Source: Mitsuokella jalaludinii DSM 13811
Lineage (GTDB): Bacteria; Bacillota; Negativicutes; Selenomonadales; Selenomonadaceae
DNA length: 64,000 nt
Direction of reading: 5' to 3'
NCBI RefSeq assembly: GCF_000702905.1
Contig: NZ_JNKR01000001.1
Location: 124,001 to 188,000, forward strand
Made by a program: the position numbers and the translations under genes. The notes under the pieces are model-generated. The model was not told the DNA's origin. It saw nothing but the letters and a program-made list of their open reading frames with translations, and searched no databases. Every line of letters begins with the position of its first letter. Positions within the stretch are counted from its first letter, which is position 1. Positions 51,372 to 59,531 of the stretch are shown one piece after another.

Positions 51372-52478
51372 TTAGATCACCACATTTTTCGCAACGATCA
51401 GCGGATAGTTCTGAGCTCCCTTGAGCCACTTCTCCTTCGTGATCACTACGTTCTTATCACAGATGACATTTTCGAGCAGGGAATTCTCCTGCACGTCGCA
51501 CTTCTGCATGATAATAGAATTCTTGACCTTGACACCCTTCTCGATGGTGACGCCGCGGAACAGGATGCTGTTCTCGACTTCACCGCGGATGATGCAGCCA
51601 TTGGCAATCAGCGAATTCTTGACGACGGCAGTGTCCTTGTACTGCACAGGGACTTCATCCTTGACCTTCGTGTAAATGGAATTCTCGCCCATGAAGAGCT
51701 CTTCCCATACAGAAGGATTGAGGATGTCCATGTTTGCCTTGTAGTACGAAGCCGTCGAATCAACATGTGCGACATAGCCATCATGCTCATAAGCATAGAT
51801 GCTGTACTCGTCCGAACGGCGGATGATGCCGTCGAGCAGCAGGTCCTGGCCGCCATGCTCGTAGCTGTAGCGGATCATCTCGATGAAGATGCGCTTCTCC
51901 ATGAGGAAGACATTCATCGAGACTTTCGAGCCATCGTAGATGGCCGGCTTCTCGGCGATGTCCTCGACGAGCCCGTTCTCAGCCGTCTCGATGACAGTGC
52001 TGCGGCCCGCAGCTTCGTGCGAGGCCGTGTAGTAGACCATCGTGATGTCAGCATTCGTGTTCTGGTGGAAGCGCAGAAGCTCGTTGAAGTTGATGTTGTA
52101 GACGAAGCTGCCGCCTGCCAGCAGGACGTATTTCTGCGAGCTGTGCTCGAAGAAGTCGAGATTGTAGTAGAAGTTGCGAAGGTCACCGCGGCGGCGCGAT
52201 TCCTCGTCATGCGGAGCCGGCAGGTAGAAGAGGCCGTCATGGCGGCGGGCCAGATCCCAATCCTTACCGGAACGCAGATGATCGAGGACGGAACGCGGTT
52301 TGTCCGGCAGCATAACGCCGACATTCTGGACGCCCGAGTTCACCATGCTCGACAGTGCAAAATCGATGAGGCGATAGCGGCCGGCAAACGGCAGCGATTC
52401 GACGACGCGACGGTCGGTCAGCTCTCGGATGAGGCTATTGTCCTCCTGAAGATTGATGATCCCCATTACTGTTTTCAA
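51372..52478 (-). CDS. glgD: Glucose-1-phosphate adenylyltransferase subunit GlgD
   Basis: The 368-residue protein is related to GlgC but lacks the strict GGxGxRL loop: the N-terminus reads MGIINLQEDNSLIRELTDRR, as in Firmicutes GlgD. The middle has AGRYRLIDFALSSMVNSGVQNVGVMLP and a C-terminal left-handed beta-helix with hexapeptide-like repeats (NGCIIRGEVENSILFRGVTIEKGVKVKNSIIMQ). It forms a heteromer with GlgC and modulates it. The start is TTG at 52478 after GGAGTGAATCAAA. It lies directly downstream of glgC. Confidence 0.95.
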   Translation of the reverse strand: MKTVMGIINLQEDNSLIRELTDRRVVESLPFAGRYRLIDFALSSMVNSGVQNVGVMLPDKPRSVLDHLRSGKDWDLARRHDGLFYLPAPHDEESRRRGDLRNFYYNLDFFEHSSQKYVLLAGGSFVYNINFNELLRFHQNTNADITMVYYTASHEAAGRSTVIETAENGLVEDIAEKPAIYDGSKVSMNVFLMEKRIFIEMIRYSYEHGGQDLLLDGIIRRSDEYSIYAYEHDGYVAHVDSTASYYKANMDILNPSVWEELFMGENSIYTKVKDEVPVQYKDTAVVKNSLIANGCIIRGEVENSILFRGVTIEKGVKVKNSIIMQKCDVQENSLLENVICDKNVVITKEKWLKGAQNYPLIVAKNVVI

Positions 52479-52540
52479 TTTGATTCACTCCGATCTTCTG
52501 GTCTGTGTTCTGTTGTATCTATGAGGTTGAGCTGACAATC

Positions 52541-53698
52541 TTAGCCGGCCTGCTTGCTGCCTGCCGCTGTTGCGACAATCGTCTCGCCATCTGCGACGAC
52601 CGTGATGGCACCCTTCTCACCCGTCACCTTTGCTCCTTCGCCGATCTCGCAATTCTGTGCGAGGATCGCATAGTCGACGACAGCATTCTCACGCACGACT
52701 GTCGACGGCATGATGACCGAATTGCGCACCTTTGCGCCCTTGCCGATGCGGACGCCTGGGAAGATGACCGAGTTCTCGACATCGCCGAGGATCATCGAGC
52801 CCTCGCTGACCATCGAGTTCTTGACCGTGGCATCAGGGCCTACATAATGCGGCGGCATCGAGGGATTCGAGGAATAGATCTTCCAATCGCCATTGAGCTC
52901 GAACGGCGGCTAATCCTGCAAGAGGTCCATGTTTGCCTGCCAGAGGCTCTCAATCGTTCCGACATCTTTCCAATAGCCATCGAAAGCGTACGAGTAGAGA
53001 CGTGCTTTATCGGCAAGCATCTTCGGGATGATGTTCTTGCCGAAGTCATGGCTCGACGTCTCATCCTTCGCATCCTCTTCGAGGTACTTCTTGAGGAAGT
53101 CCTTGTTGAAGATGTAGATGCCCATCGAAGCGAGGTTGCTCTTCGGCTTAGCCGGCTTCTCCTCGAATTCCTCGATGCGGCCCGTCTTGTCCGTGTTCAT
53201 GATGCCGAAGCGCGGGGCCTCATCCCACGGGACTTCGATGACACCGATTGTGGCCTCAGCCTTATTGGCCTTGTGGGCATCGAGCATCCAGGAATAATCC
53301 ATCGTGTAGATGTGGTCGCCCGAGAGGATCAGGACGTACTCCGGGTCCGCCAAGTCGATGAAGTTCAGGTTCTGGTAGATGGCATCTGCCGTGCCGCGAT
53401 ACCAGTCCGCACCTTTCTCGCGTGCATACGGCGGCAGAATGAAGACACCGCCCTCTTTCTTATCGAGATCCCAGGCACTGCCGGAAGCCAGGTAATTGTG
53501 AAGCTCGAGCGGACGGTACTGCGTCAGTACACCGACCTTGTCGATGCCGGAATTGGCGCAGTTACTGAGTGGAAAGTCAATGATGCGGTACTTCCCGCCA
53601 AACGGGACGGCCGGCTTTGCGATCTTCTTCGTCAAAGCGCCAAGGCGGCTTCCCTGTCCGCCAGCCAGTATCATTGCTAAGCATTCTGTCTTTCTCAT
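52541..53698 (-). pseudogene. glgC: Glucose-1-phosphate adenylyltransferase GlgC with in-frame amber stop
   Basis: Codons 1-262 encode the catalytic domain: [81 protein letters not shown], and end [11 protein letters not shown] (stop at 52910-52912). The same frame continues past the stop as PPFELNGDWKIYSSNPSMPPHYVGPD followed by the beta-helix domain and ends at 52541, with no other damage. The 386-codon span equals a normal GlgC. One substitution (for example GAG or AAG to TAG) explains it. Without the C-terminal domain the enzyme would probably be inactive, so glycogen synthesis may be lost unless the stop is read through or is an error. Confidence 0.85.
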
Positions 53699-53799
53699 AC
53701 AAAATCCCCCTTGGATATACTCAGCAAGAACAGCCTCCCCTTACATCAATACGCCGCTCTTGCCGATCGTGCACTGTCAAAAAAAGATGGTGCTCTGTC

Positions 53800-53827
53800 A
53801 GTATACCTCTTTTATCAATGATTGCAA
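53800..53827 (-). promoter_or_regulatory. Promoter of the glycogen operon
   Basis: TTGCAA (53822-53827), 16 bp, TATACT (53800-53805) on the minus strand. TTTATCAATGA occurs twice around it (53811-53821 and near 53838). The rest of the 53699-54071 interval is AT-rich and holds no gene that I can support. Confidence 0.55.
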
Positions 53828-54071
53828 TACCATTTTATTTATCAATGAATTACGTAATATTTATGAAACTAATCGCAGTCACCTTGCTTTCTGTGAAAAA
53901 CCATGAGAAAACCGCAAGTTTTCCGTTAATTCGAGAAAATCCAAGGGAACAGTTGCGCCTGCCGCCCCCTGATTTCCCGATCCATCCAGAAAACTTCTTT
54001 GTATATTATGTAGGTTCTATGAAAACGAAAAAAATCCTTCATGTAAATCGCAATTTTTCGCACTTTTTTAG

Positions 54072-54115
54072 AAAAAAAATAAAAAGACCGTACCAGCCAA
54101 AATGGCCAGCAGGTC
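54072..54115 (-). terminator. Terminator of the amidase gene
   Basis: GACCTGCTGGCC and GGCTGGTACGGTC pair around ATTTT and are followed by TTTTTATTTTTTTT on the minus strand. Confidence 0.8.
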
Positions 54116-54147
54116 CTGTCTGCATTTTCCCATCCCGCATGCATCGG

Positions 54148-54744
54148 TCAGTAGAGTGCCGCTGCTCCGCGAATGATATCGGGCAGCATGTCGTAGAGAT
54201 TCTGACCGGGGCAGGCCGTCGCATTGAAGTCACGATGGCCGAAAATCGTCGAGCGCGATGGAGCAAAGCCGTAATTGCGGCAGAGCGCAGCGAGCAGCCG
54301 CTTCGCGGAGGCCACCTGCGCATCTTCCGGCATGTAATCTTCAAAATTCCCGACGATGTTGACCCCGACTGTGTGTTCGTTCTCCCCGTAGCAGTGCGCA
54401 CCGACCGTGTCCATCGGCCGCCCCTGCTCGATGGAGCCGTCCTTGCGGATGAGGAAGTGATAGCCGATACCCGCCCAGCCGTTGGCCAGATGCCATTGAT
54501 GAACCGTCTCAGCCGACACGTCGGCATTCGTGTTGCCAATATGGTGCACGATGATTGCGTCCGTCACACGCCGATTCGTCAGGGATCGAAAAGAAAGATG
54601 CGTCTGGCGGATGGCGACGCCCGGCAGTACGTTGCCGCCATCCTGCCAAGCTGCTTCTGCAACCTGTTTGGCGATGACTTCCGGTGCTAGAGCTAGTCCC
54701 ATCCCCATGATCATCATATTCCGAATAAAATCCCTGCGCTTCAT
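54148..54744 (-). CDS. Tat-exported N-acetylmuramoyl-L-alanine amidase (PGRP/AmpD fold)
   Basis: The 198-residue protein starts MKRRDFIRN, a twin-arginine motif (R-R-D-F-I), then a hydrophobic stretch (MMIMGMGLALAPEVIA), so export by the Tat system is predicted. The amidase_2/PGRP domain has the zinc ligands in IIVHHIGNT, and IFGHRDFNATACPGQNLYDML with the second His and Cys. GWAGIGYHFLIRKDGSIEQGRP is the substrate groove. It cleaves peptidoglycan stem peptides. It is monocistronic. Tat targeting suggests folding or metal loading before export. Confidence 0.88.
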   Translation of the reverse strand: MKRRDFIRNMMIMGMGLALAPEVIAKQVAEAAWQDGGNVLPGVAIRQTHLSFRSLTNRRVTDAIIVHHIGNTNADVSAETVHQWHLANGWAGIGYHFLIRKDGSIEQGRPMDTVGAHCYGENEHTVGVNIVGNFEDYMPEDAQVASAKRLLAALCRNYGFAPSRSTIFGHRDFNATACPGQNLYDMLPDIIRGAAALY

Positions 54745-54881
54745 CGACTGTCATGCCCCCTGTAATTTTATTATTTTACTACGGCCATCTGAAAATCAGT
54801 AGAAAGCATTGATGCTGGCCCTGCGCACTCTCAACTCCACCTGCAACAAACAATATCACACATGTATTTTGCTTTGTTTTA

Positions 54882-54910
54882 TTGTATTATGCCCAAAAAC
54901 AACGTATAAT
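54882..54910 (+). promoter_or_regulatory. Promoter of the second DeoR regulator
   Basis: TTGTAT (54882-54887), 17 bp, TATAAT (54905-54910). Confidence 0.7.
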
Positions 54911-54973
54911 AAAGAATAAAGAACAAATAAACCGACATTTGTCCAAATGAGTCCACTCAAAAGGGGGAATTTC

Positions 54974-55729
54974 ATGTTAGGATTAGAACGAAGACAGCGG
55001 ATCATGGAGAAAATCCGCCTGGATCGGAAAGTATACGTCTCTGACCTCGCGCAGACCTTCAAGGTGACAGAAGAGACCATACGACGCGACCTTGAGAAAC
55101 TCGAGGGGCAGGATCTCCTGCGGCGCAGCTACGGCGGCGCCGTCATCACGGAGAGCACGAGCGAAGACCTCTCCTACAAGCATCGCAGTGCCATCAACAG
55201 CGAGAGCAAGCTCGCCATCGCCGAGAAGGCCGCCCGCCTGATCCAGGACGGCGACACCATCATGATGGATTCCAGCACGACGTGCCAGGCCCTGTTGCAG
55301 CGCCTCAAGGGCCAGAAGGACGTCACCGTCATCACCAATTCCATCCGCCTCATGAACGACTTCATGGGCAGCGGCTTCAAGATGATCTGCACGGGCGGCA
55401 CGATGCGCGAGAGCTCCTGCGCCCTGACTGGCACGATTGCAAGCCAGACGCTCGAGAAATACTACGTCGACTTCACCTTCATCAGCTGCAAAGGCATCGA
55501 CCGCGAGAAAGGCATCATGGAGTCAAACGACAGCGAGGGGCGCATCAAGAGCGTCATGATACGCCAAGCCCGCAAAGCTGTGCTGCTCATCGACCACTCC
55601 AAGTTCGACAGGACCGCCTTTGTCAAATGCGACGACTTCTCCCACATCGACACCCTCGTGACGGACGAAAAACCATCCAGCGAATGGCAGTCGTATCTCG
55701 CCGACAACCACATCAACCTGATTTTCTGA
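54974..55729 (+). CDS. DeoR-family transcriptional regulator (second copy)
   Basis: The 251-residue protein begins LGLERRQRIMEKIRLDRKVYVSDLAQTFKVTEETIRRDLEKLEGQDLLRRSYGGAV, a typical DeoR helix-turn-helix, followed by the sensor domain (SKLAIAEKAARLIQDGDTIMMDSSTTCQAL, VTVITNSIRLMND, FTFISCKGIDREKGIMESNDSEGRIK). The start is ATG at 54974 after AAGGGGGAATTTC. It is a single gene flanked by a strong promoter and a terminator, with no metabolic genes beside it, so its target is distant. It is distinct in sequence from the first DeoR copy. Confidence 0.92.
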   Translation: MLGLERRQRIMEKIRLDRKVYVSDLAQTFKVTEETIRRDLEKLEGQDLLRRSYGGAVITESTSEDLSYKHRSAINSESKLAIAEKAARLIQDGDTIMMDSSTTCQALLQRLKGQKDVTVITNSIRLMNDFMGSGFKMICTGGTMRESSCALTGTIASQTLEKYYVDFTFISCKGIDREKGIMESNDSEGRIKSVMIRQARKAVLLIDHSKFDRTAFVKCDDFSHIDTLVTDEKPSSEWQSYLADNHINLIF

Positions 55730-55754
55730 ACATCATCATATCACACGAATGCAT

Positions 55755-55804
55755 GAAAAACGAGCAACCCTGCTCCTCCAGAATGAAGGAACAGAATTGC
55801 TCGT
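55755..55804. terminator. Terminator between DeoR and SbmA-like ABC genes
   Basis: ACGAGCAA and TTGCTCGT pair around 29 nt with an internal GGAGCAGGG/… hairpin, followed by TTTTTC on the minus strand. Confidence 0.6.
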
Positions 55805-55814
55805 TCTCTCTATA

Positions 55815-57524
55815 TCAGGCTGTGACAGGACGGCACTGCCAGCTGCCGTTGCCTGCCAGATGGAGCTCTTCCTCATGCTGGGCAAAGAGCGTGGAGCGGT
55901 GGCCGACGCTGATGATGCCGGTATGTGGCAGTTCCTTGCGCATGAGCTCGTACATTTCCTGCTCGCGCGGCTCGTCGAGTGCCGACGTCGCTTCGTCGAG
56001 GAAGACCCAGTCGGGCTTGACGAGGAGGACGCGGGCAAAGGCGAGGCGCTGCTGCTCGCCGAGCGAGAGGATGCGGCTCCAGTCGTCGATATCATCGAGG
56101 CGCGGGATAAAGTCCGCCAGGCCGACCTTGCGCAGGACTTCCTTGAGGTTCTCCTCAGGGCCCGAGGCACTCAGCGGGTAGTAAAGGGCACGGCGCAGGC
56201 TGCCGAGGGGCAGATATGGGCGCTGCGGCAGGAAGAGGATGCGGCTCTTTTCCGGAATCTCAATCCTGCCTTGGCCATACGGCCAGATACCAGCGAGCGT
56301 GCGCAGAAGCGTGCTCTTGCCGCAGCCGGAGGCGCCCGTGATCAAGAGGCGCTCCCCTTCCTTGATGGTCAGGTTGCAGTCAGCAAGCAGCACGCGGCCA
56401 TCCGGCAGCTTGACGTCAAAGTCGCGCACGACGAGCGCATCCCCGGAAGCCGTCTCACGCTTCACCTCATCCTCGATGTCCGAAGCGCCTTCCATGTGGC
56501 GCGTGAAGCCCGAAAGACGGCGGATGACTGCAGCGAGCTGTGCGATCGTATCGTAGACCGAAACGAAGTACGAGAGCGCATCCTGCACGCGGCCGAAGGC
56601 CGAGGACGTCTGCATGAGGCCGCCGAGCGTCATGACACCGGCGAAGTACTGCGGCGCCGCCATGACGAGTGGCACGATGATGGCCAGCTGGCCGTAGCCG
56701 TTGACATAGAAGTTCAGGAGCTTCGTCCGACGCATGAGCTGCCAGTAATTCTTGATGACCTTCGCGAAGCGCTCCGCGAAGCCGACGGATTCCGGCTGCT
56801 CGCCGCGGTAGAAGGCAATGCTCTCGCTGTTCTCGCGCACGCGCATCATATTGAAACGGAAATCTGCCTCATAGCGCTGCTGGTCAAAGTTGAGCCCGAT
56901 GAGCTTGCGGCCGACGAAGTGGACGCCGATCGTGCCGAGCACCGAGTAGAGCAGCGAGAACCAGAACATATAGCCGTAGATGACGAACTCGTGGCCTCCG
57001 ATTGGCACGGTGAAGGCGCCTGAGAGATTCCAGAGCACGACGCCGAAAGCGCCGAGCGTCGTGATCTGCTTGAGCATGCCGATGAGCAATTGCAGCGTCA
57101 GCGAGACAAACTGGTTGATGTCCTCGCTGATTCGCTGGTCCGGGTTATCCGTATCGCTGCGCAGGACCTGCAGGCGGTAGTAGACCTGGCCCTTCATCCA
57201 GTCGTCGAGGTAACGGTTCGTCATCCAGGTCCTCCACTTGATCTGGAGCATCTGGCGCAGATAGATTGCGTAGACCGCGAGGATGATGTAGAGGAAGGCA
57301 AGCCCCGTGAACTCCCCGATGAGCGGCCAGAAAGATTCCGCCTGATACTGCTGCAGTGCGTTATAAAAGACATTATACCAACTATTGAGGCGGACGAGCA
57401 GATAGACCGACGCGAAATTCAGGCCAATGACGAAGGCCAGGAGCCCCCTCGCTTTCCACTTCTCCTCTGAATTCCAGTATCCGCGGAAGAGATGCCAGAA
57501 ATTCTTCCAAAACTTTTGCTTCAA
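55815..57524 (-). CDS. SbmA/BacA-type ABC transporter (fused permease and ATPase)
   Basis: The 569-residue half-transporter has an N-terminal SbmA_BacA-like membrane domain (FWHLFRGYWNSEEKWKARGLLAFVIGLN, NRYLDDWMKGQVYYRLQ, DNPDQRISEDI motif) and a C-terminal ATPase with Walker A ITGASGCGKST, signature SLGEQQR and Walker B WVFLDEATSALDE. Homologues (YddA, BacA) transport vitamin B12, peptides or very-long-chain lipids across the envelope. The start is TTG at 57524 after AAGGATGTGATAAT. It is likely monocistronic. The substrate is not deducible. Confidence 0.9.
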   Translation of the reverse strand: MKQKFWKNFWHLFRGYWNSEEKWKARGLLAFVIGLNFASVYLLVRLNSWYNVFYNALQQYQAESFWPLIGEFTGLAFLYIILAVYAIYLRQMLQIKWRTWMTNRYLDDWMKGQVYYRLQVLRSDTDNPDQRISEDINQFVSLTLQLLIGMLKQITTLGAFGVVLWNLSGAFTVPIGGHEFVIYGYMFWFSLLYSVLGTIGVHFVGRKLIGLNFDQQRYEADFRFNMMRVRENSESIAFYRGEQPESVGFAERFAKVIKNYWQLMRRTKLLNFYVNGYGQLAIIVPLVMAAPQYFAGVMTLGGLMQTSSAFGRVQDALSYFVSVYDTIAQLAAVIRRLSGFTRHMEGASDIEDEVKRETASGDALVVRDFDVKLPDGRVLLADCNLTIKEGERLLITGASGCGKSTLLRTLAGIWPYGQGRIEIPEKSRILFLPQRPYLPLGSLRRALYYPLSASGPEENLKEVLRKVGLADFIPRLDDIDDWSRILSLGEQQRLAFARVLLVKPDWVFLDEATSALDEPREQEMYELMRKELPHTGIISVGHRSTLFAQHEEELHLAGNGSWQCRPVTA

Positions 57525-57666
57525 ATTATCACATCCTTAACGAATCTCAGTATAACGCGTTCCCTGCTTCCCTGCAAGGCCGCGCCATTGTCTTTCCGGC
57601 AAGCATTTGCTAGAATAGCATTATGTGCAGTATAAGACAAAAATCTGAATTTCCGGAGGTGGGAAC

Positions 57667-58362
57667 ATGCTCATCTACATAGGCGCGGCCATCGCAGTCG
57701 TGCTGCTCGCACTGCTCTACCACTACATCCCCAGCCGCAAGATCTTCTTCGCCTTCTTCTTCGTGCTCTGCGCGGCCAGTGCCATCGTCTTCTTCGCTTG
57801 GCCTTCGCCGCACCGCAATGGCGATGCCGTCATCAGTCAGGAGATGCGCGAGGAGCGCCAACAGCAGCAGCAGATCTTCGCCGGATGGTACAAGGATTAT
57901 CAGAAGGACATCGAGGACCTCGACCGCAACTGGCAGCGCTACCACAAGATCCTTGCGGACTTCAAGGCAGACATCATCAGCATCCAGACGGCCTACCTGC
58001 GCCTCTCGCAGCTCGAGAAGGACAGCCAAGCGCTCGATACGCGCATCGCGAGCCGAACGCCGCCGCTCGCCCTCAATGATACCTGCTACGACCAATCCAT
58101 CGAACTCGTGCGCAAGGCACACGCCTATGCCGAAGCCCAGCACCGCGCCATTGCGCTGACGCGTGCAGCCGCCGACCCGGCCAACCTGCGGACCGATGAC
58201 CAGGAAGAACAGAGCCGCATGCTGCAGGCCGTCATGATCCGCGAATCGCCGCCCGCCCTCTTCATCGCCGACGAGATCGCGGCCATCCGCAACTACCTCG
58301 CTCTGCCTGAAGAAAACGTCGCGGCAGATATCGCAGAAGACGCCGCAGCAGAACCACAGTGA
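57667..58362 (+). CDS. Uncharacterised membrane-anchored coiled-coil protein
   Basis: 231 residues, no recognised family. Two membrane helices (IYIGAAIAVVLLALLYHYI and KIFFAFFFVLCAASAIVFFAW) are followed by a helical, Gln/Glu-rich region likely to form a coiled coil (EMREERQQQQQIFAGWYKDYQKDIEDLDRN, TAYLRLSQLEKDSQ) and an Ala-rich acidic end. CCGGAGGTGGGAAC precedes the ATG. It is a single gene with a strong terminator at 58388-58429. Confidence 0.7.
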   Translation: MLIYIGAAIAVVLLALLYHYIPSRKIFFAFFFVLCAASAIVFFAWPSPHRNGDAVISQEMREERQQQQQIFAGWYKDYQKDIEDLDRNWQRYHKILADFKADIISIQTAYLRLSQLEKDSQALDTRIASRTPPLALNDTCYDQSIELVRKAHAYAEAQHRAIALTRAAADPANLRTDDQEEQSRMLQAVMIRESPPALFIADEIAAIRNYLALPEENVAADIAEDAAAEPQ

Positions 58363-58387
58363 ACCCTTGCACGGTTGGTGCAGACAG

Positions 58388-58429
58388 AGAAGCCCCCGGC
58401 TCACGAAAGACGTGAGCCGGGGGCTTCTT
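58388..58429. terminator. Strong hairpin terminator
   Basis: AGAAGCCCCCGGCTCAC and GTGAGCCGGGGGCTTCT form a perfect 17-bp stem. Confidence 0.85.
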
Positions 58430-58464
58430 GCAGGAATCAACAAAAACAATCAAGAGCGTGCGCT

Positions 58465-58630
58465 TCAGAACCCATTCTGTGCAGCGACTTCGCGGAACCA
58501 GCGGCCGGACTTCTTGATGGTCTTCATCTCATCTGCCGTCGCATCCCAGAGCACGCCGTCGCGCGCCAGGACCTCGACGAACTTCTCGGGGAAGACACCC
58601 TTGACAGCGGGGTCGAGGAAGGACTTATAA
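58465..58630 (-). pseudogene. Remnant of a GH1 phospho-beta-glucosidase gene
   Basis: The minus strand encodes YKSFLDPAVKGVFPEKFVEVL, ARDGVLWDATADEMKTIKK and SGRWFREVAAQNGF then a stop. The first part matches the interior of GH1 enzymes (FFDPLLLGEYPEDLVE type, DLELIK) and the second the extreme C-terminus (KKSFYWYKKVIATNG type). The N-terminal half and roughly 200 residues between the two parts are missing, so this is a deleted relic. It lies just downstream of the gntR terminator. Confidence 0.55.
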
Positions 58631-58660
58631 ATAAAAAGAGCAGCCCTCTCGGCTGCTCTC
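58631..58660 (-). terminator. Terminator of gntR
   Basis: AGAGCAGCC and GGCTGCTCT pair around GAGAG, followed by TTTTT on the minus strand. Confidence 0.8.
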
Positions 58661-58681
58661 TTCTGCTTGTTCAGGCTGCGT

Positions 58682-59395
58682 TCAGCGAATGCTGACGACC
58701 CGGAATACCTGTTTGTCTCCGCGATGGTGTGCCTTGGAGTACTCAAAGGCACGTCCATCGTCGAGGAATGCAATCTGCTCGACCTCCAATATCGGCATCG
58801 TTCCATGATCGATACGAAGCAGTTCCTCTTCCTCAGGCGTTGGCAGAAGGGCGCGGATGAAGCGGTGTGCTGACTGGATCTTGAAATGAAGCTGCTCCTC
58901 GATATAGCGGTAAATCGAGTGTTCGAGCACCTCGCGCTTGATGCCTGGGATCAGCTCGATGGGCATATTCGTGTACTCGATGACGACGGGATCCCCGTCC
59001 ACCTGGCGCAGGCGCACGATATCGTAGACGAAGTCATCCGTCGTGATGTTGAGCTTCTCCGCGACCTCTGCCGTCGGATGGATGATGTCAAAGCGCACGA
59101 CCTTCGTCGCAATTTCATGCCCTTCGAAGACCTTCGAGAAACCTGAGAACTGGTTGGCCATGCTGATATCGTGGACATCCTCACTCGCAAGGCTCTTGAC
59201 AAAGGTGCCCGATCCGCGCCGCTTGACAACAAGGCCATCCTTGACGAGCTGGTCAACAGCCTTCTTGATCGTAATGCGGCTGACGCCGTACTGCTCACAC
59301 ATCTCACGCTCCAACGCAAGCTGTTCCCCTGCCTTATAGACACCCTCCTGAATCTGATTGCGCAACTCATTTGCTATTTCCTGGTATTTTACCAT
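58682..59395 (-). CDS. GntR-family (HutC/UTRA) sugar regulator
   Basis: The 237-residue repressor has an N-terminal winged helix (ANELRNQIQEGVYKAGEQLALEREMCEQYGVSRITIKKAVDQLVKDGLVVKRRGSGTFV) and a UTRA ligand domain (ATKVVRFDIIHPTAEVAEKLNI, VVIEYTNMPIELIPGI, LRIDHGTMPILEVEQIAFLDDGRAFEYSKAHHRGDKQVFRV). This type binds sugar phosphates. The start is ATG at 59395 (MVKYQEI); upstream AGAGG is ten bases away. It lies downstream of manA and the ROK kinase and resembles GmuR/BglR regulators by context. Confidence 0.9.
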   Translation of the reverse strand: MVKYQEIANELRNQIQEGVYKAGEQLALEREMCEQYGVSRITIKKAVDQLVKDGLVVKRRGSGTFVKSLASEDVHDISMANQFSGFSKVFEGHEIATKVVRFDIIHPTAEVAEKLNITTDDFVYDIVRLRQVDGDPVVIEYTNMPIELIPGIKREVLEHSIYRYIEEQLHFKIQSAHRFIRALLPTPEEEELLRIDHGTMPILEVEQIAFLDDGRAFEYSKAHHRGDKQVFRVVSIR

Positions 59396-59475
59396 AACAC
59401 ACATTCCTCTACAATAAATCATATCTTTTATTTTTTATTATATAACATATTTATTATTTTATCAAGAAAAAGATA

Positions 59476-59508
59476 TAAAACAGCGGCCCCTCAAAATGAG
59501 GAGCCGCT
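59476..59508 (-). terminator. Terminator of the ROK kinase gene
   Basis: AGCGGCTCCTC and GAGGGGCCGCT pair around ATTTT, followed by GTTTTA on the minus strand. Confidence 0.75.
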
Positions 59509-59531
59509 ATGGGACATCCACCCCCCTAAGG

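Noticed and set aside
53699-54147. Small frames in the 450-bp gap before the glg operon (including a 72-codon minus frame)
   Set aside because: The frame runs through the amidase terminator and has no RBS or codon bias. I see only a promoter and AT-rich sequence.
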